Under the pieces are notes generated by a model. That model searched no databases, was not told the origin of the DNA, and saw nothing but the letters and a program-made list of their open reading frames with translations. From JANQSP01 sp965237565 (GTDB lineage: Bacteria; Bdellovibrionota; Bdellovibrionia; Bdellovibrionales; UBA1609), in contig OZ250145.1 of NCBI GenBank assembly GCA_965237565.1, forward strand, positions 868,001 to 932,000: a DNA stretch of 64,000 nt. The letters run 5' to 3'. Shown piece after piece: positions 27,041-37,858 of this stretch. The translations under genes and the position numbers were made by a program. The stretch's first letter is position 1; every line of letters starts with the position of its first letter.

Positions 27041-27114
27041 ATGAGCATGGTAGCAAAAAAAAGGATGGTGAACAGAAGAAACACTTTGGGACTATGAGCT
27101 ATTACAAACAATGA
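27037..27114 (+). CDS. Possible micro-ORF (25 residues) coupled to pilP
   Basis: The ATG at 27037 overlaps the pilP TGA at 27038-27040, and the frame runs 25 codons to a TGA at 27112-27114. The product would be basic (GSKKKDGEQKKHFG in the middle) with no membrane segment. Its own stop overlaps another ATG. It may be a real small protein, a leader, or chance; only the stop/start chain supports it. Confidence 0.25.
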   Translation: MNEHGSKKKDGEQKKHFGTMSYYKQ

Positions 27115-27158
27115 CAGCAAAAGCTTTTCGTGAAAAATTGAAACCTGTGATACGGTGA
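27111..27158 (+). CDS. Possible micro-ORF (15 residues) bridging to pilQ
   Basis: The ATG at 27111 overlaps the preceding TGA (27112-27114). The frame reads 15 codons (MTAKAFREKLKPVIR) to the TGA at 27156-27158, which overlaps a GTG at 27155 that is in frame with pilQ. Together with the upstream micro-ORF it makes an unbroken chain of coupled frames from pilP to pilQ. It is too short for any functional claim. Confidence 0.22.
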   Translation: MTAKAFREKLKPVIR

Positions 27159-27169
27159 GGATCGGCAAC

Positions 27170-29365
27170 ATGAAGAACATTATCAGTATTTTATTTTTTG
27201 TTTTCTTTTTTAGTGCCTGTCAAACGACCAGTAAGGAATCTTTCTCTCCGGACAGAGTGGGTGGAGAAGAAAGTGTGGGGGAGGTAGTTGGATCTGGTGG
27301 AGAGGACACATCTGCCGAAGATGATTTGGAAAGTGAATTTTCCGATTCAGAAGATTTTGAAAAAGAGGTAGCAGAAGAATCTTTTCCCACCGATTCGGAA
27401 GAAGAGGGTTTGGGATTCGCAGATGCAGAGGTGGAGACAAAAACAGATTCCTCAGAAGAATCAGACAGTGGCAAGACGGCAGAAACTTCTTCTGATCCAG
27501 AAGAGTCCGTTGAGATTACAGAATCTGAAGTTGCCGCTGAAGAGGAAAGCTCCGAACCACAAAAGATAGAGATTGACGTTTCAGAAGAGGAGGCTTCTTC
27601 GGAAGAAGAATCGGCTCAGTCTGATCTGGCAAGCAGTGTGGTGATCAACAACATTCGTTATGAAGCTGGTGAAAATAAAATTTATATAGATGGAACGGGA
27701 AACTTTTCCTATCAATCTCGTCGTAATGAAGCGAACAATCAGGTTGTTATAGAGATACCCAATGCAGTTTTGTCCGAGTCTTTGCAATGGCCTTTCGTAA
27801 TGAAAGATTTTGATACCCAAATCGCCCTCTTGCAAGCGGACCAAAAGGACGAAACCACCGTTCGCATTGTGCTCCAGATGAGAGACTCTGCAAGTTCTCC
27901 TTCTGTGCTTGTTGCAGATTCAGGTTTGGTGATTTCTCCAGTGGCAAAAAAGGAAGGAGAAGAACTTGCAGAGTCTGTAGAGGGAGAGCTTGGTTCTGAG
28001 GAACCCTCACCAGTTGAGTCCTCTGCTACAGGGGAGGAGGGAGAAGCTCAGCAAATTCTTCCAGCCCAATCTCTTAATGATTTTCTTACTGGAACACCGA
28101 AATTTGTCGGTCGTCCCATTTCCATTCACCTCAAAGATGTGGACATTCGAGATGTACTCTATTTCATTTCAGAGGGTACAGGTTTGAATATGGTCATCAA
28201 CGATGATGTAAGGGGAACCATTAGCATCAAACTTAGGAACGTTCCATGGGATCAAGCTTTGCTTCTTGTCATGAAAACAAAACAGCTGGGGTATTTGCGG
28301 GAAGGCAATGTGATTCGCATTTTAACTATAGACTCCTTGAAAAGAGACCAAAGGGACATTCAAGATTTGGTAAAGAGCCAGGAAATTTTGGAACCTTTGA
28401 AGGTGAAGGTGATTCCCGTCGTCTATACAAAAGTTGCTGATTTACGGACGACAGTAGAATCATTTTTAACACTCAATCGTGGAAGAACTGTCGTGGACAC
28501 TCCAACCAATTCTCTTATCGTTACGGATACGTCTAGTGTGATAGAAAAAATTGAGAAATTGATAAAGAGTATAGATAAATCTCCGACACAGGTGATGATT
28601 GAGGCAAAGATTGTGGAAGCAAGAGAAAATTTTGCTCGTGACTTGGGAGCCAGTTGGAGTTTTCGCGGGACTCCCTTCAGTCCTCCTTTGAACCAACAAT
28701 TGGCTTTGAATATCACAGGTGGCTTAGATGCTTTTCCAGCAGCACAAGGAGGGGGAACTCGGGCGGGTGGTCGTACTCTGAACGCACCTTTTAATATTTT
28801 CTTTGCACCGATCGGAAATTTGAATGCTTCACTGGGTATTTCGGAAACAGAGGGTTTGGTTCGTGTGATCAGTTCTCCTCGCATCATGGTTTTAAACGGT
28901 GAAACAGCCAAAATCACACAATCCACGGAGACAATTAGCATTTCCACTCAGCAGTCCTCGGACACCGGTCAAGCCTTGGGCACTTCAGCCCAAAGAACTC
29001 CTGTCGTGTTGAGTTTTGAAGTGAAGCCTCAGATTACGGCGGTGGGTTCTGTTTTTATGGAAATAAAAATGCGAAGAGAGTTCCCCGGTCCAATTGCGGA
29101 TCCCGCTTCGAGAGCTCGTCCAGTGAATTCTCGGGAAGCAGAAACGAAAGTCTTAGTGCATAACGGGCAGACGATTGTTATCGGAGGTATTTACCAGTCT
29201 GATGAGACCCAATCAGAGGAAGGTCTTCCCATTTTGAGGCACATCCCTATTTTGAATTGGCTCTTTTCTCGTGTGGAAAAAAGCCGAATCAAAAATGAAC
29301 TCTTGCTTTTTTTAACCCCTCGGGTGCTTGACTTTCAGGCTGCTGAAAGTACAGAGATTCATTAG
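27170..29365 (+). CDS. pilQ: Type IV pilus secretin PilQ (putative lipoprotein)
   Basis: About 731 residues. The N-terminal signal ends in FFSACQTT, a plausible lipobox with Cys17. A long acidic Ser/Glu-rich segment follows (~25-150), then an AMIN domain (~155-240, VVINNIRYEAGENKIYIDG), a secretin N0 domain (ISIHLKDVDIRDVLYFISE), an N1/KH-like domain with VVDTPTNSLIVTDTSSV, and the secretin barrel ending in LPILRHIPILNWLFSR and LLLFLTPRVLD. It forms the outer-membrane pore for the pilus. ATG 27170 has GAGG nine bases upstream; GTG 27155 is an alternative coupled to the upstream micro-ORF. The acidic region is unusually long. Confidence 0.95.
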   Translation: MKNIISILFFVFFFSACQTTSKESFSPDRVGGEESVGEVVGSGGEDTSAEDDLESEFSDSEDFEKEVAEESFPTDSEEEGLGFADAEVETKTDSSEESDSGKTAETSSDPEESVEITESEVAAEEESSEPQKIEIDVSEEEASSEEESAQSDLASSVVINNIRYEAGENKIYIDGTGNFSYQSRRNEANNQVVIEIPNAVLSESLQWPFVMKDFDTQIALLQADQKDETTVRIVLQMRDSASSPSVLVADSGLVISPVAKKEGEELAESVEGELGSEEPSPVESSATGEEGEAQQILPAQSLNDFLTGTPKFVGRPISIHLKDVDIRDVLYFISEGTGLNMVINDDVRGTISIKLRNVPWDQALLLVMKTKQLGYLREGNVIRILTIDSLKRDQRDIQDLVKSQEILEPLKVKVIPVVYTKVADLRTTVESFLTLNRGRTVVDTPTNSLIVTDTSSVIEKIEKLIKSIDKSPTQVMIEAKIVEARENFARDLGASWSFRGTPFSPPLNQQLALNITGGLDAFPAAQGGGTRAGGRTLNAPFNIFFAPIGNLNASLGISETEGLVRVISSPRIMVLNGETAKITQSTETISISTQQSSDTGQALGTSAQRTPVVLSFEVKPQITAVGSVFMEIKMRREFPGPIADPASRARPVNSREAETKVLVHNGQTIVIGGIYQSDETQSEEGLPILRHIPILNWLFSRVEKSRIKNELLLFLTPRVLDFQAAESTEIH

Positions 29366-29393
29366 GAATCAATTTTGGAAAGGTAGTGATCTT

Positions 29394-29741
29394 ATGAAAG
29401 CATTGTTTTATTTTCTTTTTGCAAGTTTTCTTTTTGGCCCTTTTGCCTATGGTGTTGAAACCATGAAGCCAAAAAGTGCTGACGTGAATTATACAAATAT
29501 TTCTGTCAAGGGAATGTTTTGTTCCCATTGTTCGGAGGAGCTATCGAGTGCCTTTATGAAAAATAAAAATGTGAAAAATATCACTGCTGATCACAAGACT
29601 GGCGAAGTGAAAATTGAATGGAAAGATCCGAAGAAGCCTCTTGCAGAAGAAAAAATCATGGCCTTGGTTTCTTCGGTGGGCTTTGAGATGGATCAAAAGA
29701 AAGCAAAGGGCAAAGCTGGGAAACCAAAGCTCAAAAATTAG
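29394..29741 (+). CDS. Exported heavy-metal-associated (HMA) domain protein
   Basis: A 115-residue protein. A signal peptide (~1-20, ending F-A-Y-G) is followed by an HMA fold with the metal-binding GMFCSHC motif (Cys43 and Cys46) and a C-terminal Lys-rich tail (KKAKGKAGKPKLKN). Such domains bind Cu(I), Hg(II) or similar ions; a periplasmic location is expected. The ATG has AAGG upstream. It lies 28 bases after pilQ, but nothing shows a role in the pilus. No metal ATPase or reductase is nearby. Confidence 0.8.
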   Translation: MKALFYFLFASFLFGPFAYGVETMKPKSADVNYTNISVKGMFCSHCSEELSSAFMKNKNVKNITADHKTGEVKIEWKDPKKPLAEEKIMALVSSVGFEMDQKKAKGKAGKPKLKN

Positions 29742-30133
29742 AGCCTTTTTTTTGCCGAATGCTTCAGGAAAAGCAGGAAGTCAATCCTGTAAAATAAGCT
29801 TGCTTTTCTAAAATTTTGAGCTTTATACTGTGACCCCTCTTTTTCTCGTGTGGGGGCGTGGCGGATTTCAGGCAGTTTTTTGCTTGGCTTGACTTTTTCC
29901 ATTTGAACTATACGGGTTTTTCAGAGGTAGCTCTTTGACAATTGAATAGGGTATTTGTCAATCCTTTGGATAGGATTGGCAAACTTTGTTGGTTCTATTG
30001 GACCAACAAAATTTTTAGATAACTCACATTTTTATTACTTTTTCATTTGTGAAAAAATGAAAAAGAAAATCAAAGAGAAAGAAAGTCTGAGCTGAAATCA
30101 TTCTTAGTTATTTCAGTCAGATTTGTTTTAAGA
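29742..30133 (+). promoter_or_regulatory. 23S rRNA leader: promoters, boxA and serial hairpins, no 16S
   Basis: No gene or tRNA is seen here. One promoter candidate is TTGCTT (29800-29805), 18 bases, TATACT (29824-29829). A second is TTGACT (29889-29894) with TATACG (29909-29914), but its spacing is only 14. GCTCTTTGACAA at 29930-29941 matches the boxA antitermination element of rRNA operons. Hairpins follow: 29954-29965 with 29972-29983 (12 bp, one G-U), 29985-29993 with 30002-30010 (9 bp), 30038-30046 with 30057-30065 (9 bp), and 30092-30098 with 30110-30116 (7 bp, extendable across a bulge). These resemble a 16S-23S spacer without the 16S gene. Confidence 0.6.
29930..29941 (+). promoter_or_regulatory. 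boxA-like rRNA antitermination element
   Basis: GCTCTTTGACAA differs at one base from the E. coli-type boxA core (GCTCTTTAACAA), the NusB/S10-binding antitermination signal found in rRNA leaders and spacers. Its place about 190 bases before the 23S gene fits that role. Confidence 0.7.
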
Positions 30134-33121
<2,988 letters not shown>

Positions 33122-33210
33122 TATACTTTCTGATTAAAGAGTTGCTAAGAATGTTTTGAGCACAGATTTTTTGTATACTTTTTGTTTTTTGAGTTATCTA
33201 CGAGTTGATT

Positions 33211-33328
33211 TGCTGGTGTCTATAGCGGCGGGGCCACACCTGTTCCCATTCCGAATACAGAAGTTAAGCCCGCCAGCGGCGATGGTACTATAGGGTTGAC
33301 CTTATGGGAGAGTAGCACGATGCTGGCT
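33211..33328 (+). rRNA. rrf: 5S ribosomal RNA
   Basis: A ~118-base gene 90 bases after the 23S, recognised by ACACCTGTTCCCATTCCGAA, CAGAAGTTAAGCC and GGGAGAGTAGCACGATGC. The 5' TGCTGGTGTC and 3' GATGCTGGCTT ends pair to close the molecule. The 23S-5S spacer holds no tRNA. Confidence 0.95.
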
Positions 33329-33341
33329 TCTTATTATATTG

Positions 33342-33372
33342 AAGCCACTTGGCTTTTGCTGAGTGGCTTTTT
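33342..33372 (+). terminator. Rho-independent terminator of the rRNA unit
   Basis: An eight-base-pair perfect stem, AAGCCACT (33342-33349) with AGTGGCTT (33362-33369), and a 12-base loop, run directly into a short T-run (33368-33372). It lies 14 bases after the 5S gene. Confidence 0.88.
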
Positions 33373-33373
33373 A

Positions 33374-33733
33374 TATTGAGGGGCAATTTTTTTTACGTTT
33401 ATAAGGAAATAAAAACTTTGCTTAAGTTTCGAATATCTTCATTTTCGCTTTTATTAAGTTTCTGATTTATGATCGTTTCTTTTAAAAGTCGAGAGAGTCG
33501 TTCCATTTGATAGAACGTTTTAAAGAAAACAAAACCAACCATTAAGCCTTTTTTATTTTATTTTTAATTCATGTCTAGTTGAATAAAAGCCGATCGGAAC
33601 ATGTTCTTCATTCAGTGATTTGGACGATGCTAAAAACCAAAAGAAATTTAACCTTTTTCACAGCAAAATCAAAAGAAAGAAATGGCTATGATTAAGAGCT
33701 TGTTAAACAAATAGGGTAAGTAGGTATCTAAAT
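33374..33733. other. Intergenic region with no recognised feature
   Basis: 360 AT-rich bases between the rRNA terminator and the next gene. I see no gene, tRNA or convincing promoter; frames are short and broken. The last part should hold the promoter of the acidic-repeat protein gene. Confidence 0.5.
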
Positions 33734-35158
33734 ATGAAAAATAAGATTTTAATCATTGGAACAACAGTTCTATTTTTTTTAAATCCATCAGTTCTTGCTC
33801 TAGAGAATGAGGCAAAAGTAGCATGCACTGATTGCATTAGTACGCAATTTAGTGCAGAAAAACAGACCTATTTAGAAGCATGTCAATTGATGCTGTTTGT
33901 TCCTGAGTGCAGAGACATCCCTAAAGAAGAGAAAATAGATTGTACAAAGCCAGAAGATGTACTTGGATCTAATACTCATACTCATACTCAGAATGTAATT
34001 ACAGGCTGTGGAAAAGGAATTCTATATTCTATAGGAAGTATCTTTAATTTTTTAAAGTCTACGAGTATTTGGATATATGAAAATGCCAAAAGTAGCTCAA
34101 TTTCTAAAAAGATAGGACAGCAGTTTGATTCAATAATCAATTACTTCTCTGTTGAATTTGAAAAAGAATTAAAATTAGTGAAAGAATATGATAGAAAAAA
34201 CTTGAATGAGTCAGAAGAGGGTTATCAAAACGCACGTGTTGTTACAGCTTTAACTGTTCATCTTTCATCGGGTTTACTTGAGTATGTAGCGAAAAGTATA
34301 AAAGAAACAGATGCAAAATTTAGTTGTTATAATCTAAAAACAAAATCAACTAAAGTATGCGAATTCCTAGTTTATACAGGCATACCTGTTGGTATTTTTG
34401 TAAAAACCAAAAAAGCTATATCACATTTAAAACCTTCTAAAAAATTATCAGCAGCTGAGAAAATGATAATGATAGCTAAGGACGTAAAACTGATGAGAAG
34501 AGTTATAAATGATTTTTACAGCAAGATTGGTTTGAAACTCACTAGTGCTCAACTTGATTTTGAAGTAGTCCGTGGGCTTCGCCTAATGGGTTCTGTAAAA
34601 GCTAAGAAAAACCCAGCAGTAACTAAAAAGACAGAGGCTCAGCAGAAAGCAATAATTAAGAGAAGCCTAGAGGTAGCTAAAGGTGAAGTAAAGAAAACAG
34701 CAAAAGTTAAGGAAGCCCTAAAAGTAGCTAGGAAAAGCCTAGAGGTAGCTAAAAGTATAGAGGCTCGGCAGAAAGCAGAAGTAGCAGTTAAGAAATTAGC
34801 AGAAGCTAAGGAATTAGCAGAAGCTGAGGAAAAAAAAGCATTAATAAAATCTAAGGAAACCATAGAAGACATTGGCGTAATAAGCCCAGCGGCTATGGTG
34901 TGGGCCCTGTGGGTGTTCTCAAGTCTGATGGGCGACGGGGTGGTAGATACAGTATCAGCCACAGACATGAACATAGATATGGATATGGGCGATGACATGG
35001 ATATGGATATGGGCGACGACGACGATATGGATATGGGCGATGACATGGATATGGATATGGGCGACGACGACGATATGGATATGGGCGATGACATGGATAT
35101 GGATATGGGCGACGACGACGATATGGATATGGGCGACGACGACGATGACGACGATTAA
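33734..35158 (+). CDS. Exported protein with acidic Met-Gly-Asp repeat tail, function unknown
   Basis: 474 residues that I do not recognise. A signal peptide (~1-22, cleavage near V-L-A) is followed by a Cys-containing region (VACTDC and further Cys to about residue 95), a helical middle part, and a Lys/Ala/Glu-rich charged helix (~300-378) with repeated RKSLEVAK-like units. A short hydrophobic segment (SPAAMVWALWVFSSLMG, ~386-402) could be a membrane helix. The tail (~414-474) is built of M-D-M-G-D-D repeats and ends in a run of Asp, so it may bind cations; this is inference. It is the first gene after the rRNA unit. The stop shares TTAA with a reverse-strand stop. Confidence 0.75.
   Translation: MKNKILIIGTTVLFFLNPSVLALENEAKVACTDCISTQFSAEKQTYLEACQLMLFVPECRDIPKEEKIDCTKPEDVLGSNTHTHTQNVITGCGKGILYSIGSIFNFLKSTSIWIYENAKSSSISKKIGQQFDSIINYFSVEFEKELKLVKEYDRKNLNESEEGYQNARVVTALTVHLSSGLLEYVAKSIKETDAKFSCYNLKTKSTKVCEFLVYTGIPVGIFVKTKKAISHLKPSKKLSAAEKMIMIAKDVKLMRRVINDFYSKIGLKLTSAQLDFEVVRGLRLMGSVKAKKNPAVTKKTEAQQKAIIKRSLEVAKGEVKKTAKVKEALKVARKSLEVAKSIEARQKAEVAVKKLAEAKELAEAEEKKALIKSKETIEDIGVISPAAMVWALWVFSSLMGDGVVDTVSATDMNIDMDMGDDMDMDMGDDDDMDMGDDMDMDMGDDDDMDMGDDMDMDMGDDDDMDMGDDDDDDD
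34976..35155 (+). repeat. Tandem 48-bp repeats encoding Met/Gly/Asp tail
   Basis: Units of 48 bases start at 34976, 35024 and 35072, followed by a partial unit from 35120. Copies are essentially identical in DNA, indicating recent expansion. Each unit encodes 16 residues alternating D-M-D-M-G-D-D and G-D-D-D blocks. Confidence 0.95.
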
Positions 35159-35421
35159 TTTATTACATATAACAACCAGTTTTTATCGTGTTTTATATAG
35201 CTTTCCATTTCAATGTTACCCGGCTGGTTATATGTTGCGATTAAGACCACATATACTTTTTGATTTTCAGCTACAACTCCTACTCCCATTGTTAAAAATC
35301 TATTGAAGTATCTTTTGAACACGACTTCAGCTTCTAAATTGTCTAACTTATATTCATCAACTTCAAACTCTTCGTATTTCAAAGGTTTTTGTCTATGTCG
35401 TAACTGAGTTAAGGATATTTA
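35155..35421 (-). pseudogene. Degraded CAP/SCP-domain fragment
   Basis: On the reverse strand a frame without an ATG runs from a stop at about 35421 to 35155 (a TTG at 35382 could start 75 residues). Its start, LTQLRHRQKPLKYEEF, resembles the first helix of CAP domains, and the C-terminal part, MGVGVVAENQKVYVVLIATY followed by NQPGNIE, resembles the last CAP strands (GVGVA, VV, PPGN). The middle of the domain, with the conserved His/Glu site, is missing, as is a signal peptide. I read it as a remnant of a CAP-family secreted protein. The match is from pattern memory only. Confidence 0.4.
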
Positions 35422-35426
35422 CCCGA

Positions 35427-35516
35427 ATGAGATCAAAGATTTTTCTTGGTTTACTTTTTGTATTGCGTTACCATTTTTGCTTCATAGAACACGGAAATGA
35501 GTGTTATTTCAAATAA
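35427..35516 (+). other. Short signal-peptide-like remnant in the gap before the pentapeptide gene
   Basis: Within the gap 35159-35565, ATG 35427 opens a 29-codon frame beginning MRSKIFLGLLFVL, like the start of an exported protein, then stops. It may be the leftover 5' end of a lost gene or chance. Nothing else is seen in this gap beyond the CAP fragment on the other strand. Confidence 0.2.
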
Positions 35517-35565
35517 CCTGCCCTATGTTACACTTGATTGTAAAAAATAAAGGTGTCTTGGTGAT

Positions 35566-37104
35566 ATGAATAAAAAAAGAGTTGGATGGTTCGTATTGGT
35601 AACAATGGTTTGTTTTTTCCCTCTAACTAGCTTACTTGCTAGTCAGTTGAATTGCACTCCTCTTGATGCACAGATTCTAAAAAAAATAGGTCCACGTGTG
35701 GATCTGCCTAGCGTGAATTTATGTGGAGTTATTTTACAAAACAAGGATTTACGTCATATTAATCTTATGGGAGCGAATATAAGTAATTCAAATCTTAGTT
35801 ATTCTATACTTTCTAATGCAAATCTTATCCGTTCAAATTTAAGTTACTCCGATTTTACTGGTGCCAATTTGTCTGAAGCCAATGTAACAAAGGCGAATTT
35901 GAGTTACTCTATATTGGAAAGAGCTGAACTAGAAAATACAAATTTTTCACAAGCTATTCTTAAGAATGCAAATCTAATGAGAAGCAACCTAAGTAAATCT
36001 AATTTTCATAAAGCAGATCTACAATTTGCAGATCTGCGCTATTCACAGTTTAAGGAAGCTATTTTCAGTAGAGCGAATCTTAGTCATGCAGATCTAGGAG
36101 GTGCAGATTTTGAAAAAGCAAATTTAAATCAAGCGAATCTTTTTCGAGCAGTGATATTTCAGACAAATTTTTTCTCTACAAATCTGAAAAAAGTGAACAT
36201 GAGGTCCACCGTCATTCAAGGATCCTTCTTGAACCAGGTGAATCTGAATGATGCAGATTTGCAGGGCGCTACAATTTATATGTCGTTGCTCAATCGAGTG
36301 AACTTGAGCCATGCGAATCTTAGCAACGCAATAATAAATTTCTCAGATTTGAACAAAGTAAATGCACGCCATACCAATTTCTCTGGAGCAAAACTTTTTC
36401 ATCTCGAGTTTGATAAGGCAGACTTACAAGGAGCTAATTTGAATCGGGTGCGAATGTATTATATAGCTCTCAATAGGTCTAATTTCTTTCGTGCGAATTT
36501 AAATCATGCTATTATTTGGTACACAGGTTTATCACTTTCTCATATTCGGGATGTACAATTTAAACATGCGGATCTGTACAAATCAGATCTAACTGATAGC
36601 GTTTTAATAAGAGTGAATATGTACAAAACAGATCTGAGCTACTCCATTCTGTCTAACATGAGCCTAGAAGAGGTATCAATGGTTCGAGCAAAAATCAACC
36701 ATTCAAAAATGATGTGGACAAAAATGAATAAAGTGAACTTACATGGAGCAACTTTCATAAACTCCGACTTGCGCGCGACCAAGCTAAGCGAAGTAAATTT
36801 GAGTAAATCCAATTTAACTCATGCAGATCTGCGTGCAGCACATTTCAATAAGGTCAATTTTTATAAGGCAGACCTATCCCAAGCTAATTTCAGTCATACA
36901 AAATTAGATAAAGTTTCTTTCAATGGAGCTAATTTGTCTAAAGCAGACTTTACCGGTGCTCGTGGCTTGGATAGCCTCGCCTATAATCGCTTTAAAGGCA
37001 TTTGGATGTATGAGAACGAGCAACCTAAGAACGTACCACCCTTGATGTTGCAGGAATTGCTAAAAAATGTGAGGAAAAGGAAAGTAAGAAAGAAAAGAAT
37101 ATAA
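35566..37104 (+). CDS. Exported pentapeptide-repeat protein (512 residues)
   Basis: A signal peptide (~1-26, MNKKRVGWFVLVTMVCFFPL, cleavage near L-L-A-S) is followed by ~430 residues of pentapeptide repeats of the A(N/D)LXX type (ANLSYSILSNANLIRSNL and many more), which fold as a right-handed four-sided beta-helix. The last ~45 residues form a non-repeat module, with FKGIWMYENEQ and VPPLMLQELL, shared with the convergent neighbour at 37120-37836. Known cytoplasmic pentapeptide proteins can mimic DNA and block gyrase; an exported one is less likely to do so, and its role is unknown. Possible ribosome-binding sites before the ATG at 35566 are weak. Confidence 0.88.
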   Translation: MNKKRVGWFVLVTMVCFFPLTSLLASQLNCTPLDAQILKKIGPRVDLPSVNLCGVILQNKDLRHINLMGANISNSNLSYSILSNANLIRSNLSYSDFTGANLSEANVTKANLSYSILERAELENTNFSQAILKNANLMRSNLSKSNFHKADLQFADLRYSQFKEAIFSRANLSHADLGGADFEKANLNQANLFRAVIFQTNFFSTNLKKVNMRSTVIQGSFLNQVNLNDADLQGATIYMSLLNRVNLSHANLSNAIINFSDLNKVNARHTNFSGAKLFHLEFDKADLQGANLNRVRMYYIALNRSNFFRANLNHAIIWYTGLSLSHIRDVQFKHADLYKSDLTDSVLIRVNMYKTDLSYSILSNMSLEEVSMVRAKINHSKMMWTKMNKVNLHGATFINSDLRATKLSEVNLSKSNLTHADLRAAHFNKVNFYKADLSQANFSHTKLDKVSFNGANLSKADFTGARGLDSLAYNRFKGIWMYENEQPKNVPPLMLQELLKNVRKRKVRKKRI

Positions 37105-37119
37105 GTGCAATGTGTAGAT

Positions 37120-37836
37120 TTATTTTTTTCTTATCTGTAAATTTTTCATAACGATTGGAGGTAATCCCTCTGGAGATTCGCCTTCGTAAGCCCATATATT
37201 CTTGAAACTACGCAAATTATTCAAACCTTTTGCCTTTGTAAATTTTGCTCCAGAAAGGTTAGCTCCATCCAAGATAACTCCATTCAAATCCGCATACCGT
37301 AAATCCGTTCCATGAAGGTTCGACTGGCTTAAGTCGCTTCCCCTTAGATTTGCCTTATATAATTTTGCCCTAAGTAAATTTGCTGTACCTAGGTAAGCAC
37401 TCGTCAAGGCAGATCTACTGAGATCTGCTTTAGACAAATTGGCTCCGTCGAAATTGGCTTTATGCAATCTTGCGTGTTTCAAATTTGCTCTGTAAAGATT
37501 CGCTTTTACTAACTGGGAATGGCATAAGCGAGCTTTTTCTAAGTTCGCTTTTGATAGAGTTGCTTGGGACATATTCGTCTTATGTAAATTGACTCTTTTT
37601 AAATTGGCATTGTCTAAATTTTTGAAACGTAAATTGCTCCCAGAAAGATTCATCTTTCTTAATCCTATCCTACAAAGTCTCGGTTTTTTCAGATCTATTA
37701 TATTGGGTCTGTTGTCTCCAATATAACCTCGGGAAATCACTACCTTGACAACATATATGGAAGACAGCAAACAAAGCAGGGTAGCCACCGATACGAAAAG
37801 CCAAATCCTCTTTTTGATCACAGAATTCCCCACCAA
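37120..37836 (-). CDS. Membrane-anchored pentapeptide-repeat protein (238 residues)
   Basis: An N-terminal hydrophobic helix (~9-31) without a clear cleavage site is followed by ~140 residues of pentapeptide repeats (ANLKRVNLHKTNMSQATLSK and others). The final ~35 residues (FKNIWAYEGES, LPPIVMKNL) match the tail of the convergent 512-residue protein. The two genes end 15 bases apart. The shared repeat class, export signal and tail point to duplication of one ancestral gene followed by size change. The function is unknown. Confidence 0.85.
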   Translation of the reverse strand: MVGNSVIKKRIWLFVSVATLLCLLSSIYVVKVVISRGYIGDNRPNIIDLKKPRLCRIGLRKMNLSGSNLRFKNLDNANLKRVNLHKTNMSQATLSKANLEKARLCHSQLVKANLYRANLKHARLHKANFDGANLSKADLSRSALTSAYLGTANLLRAKLYKANLRGSDLSQSNLHGTDLRYADLNGVILDGANLSGAKFTKAKGLNNLRSFKNIWAYEGESPEGLPPIVMKNLQIRKK

Positions 37837-37858
37837 CGAATTATTTCAATTATAGCAA

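Noticed and set aside
29774..29789. Terminator after the HMA gene
   Set aside because: The CAGGA/TCCTG hairpin has five pairs and is followed by TAAAATAAG, not a T-run.
33124..33210. tRNA in the 23S-5S spacer
   Set aside because: No cloverleaf or T-loop sequence is visible in these bases.
34639..35094. Reverse frame with Ser/Ile/Met repeats
   Set aside because: It mirrors the Asp/Met/Gly repeat tail of the forward gene and has no independent support.
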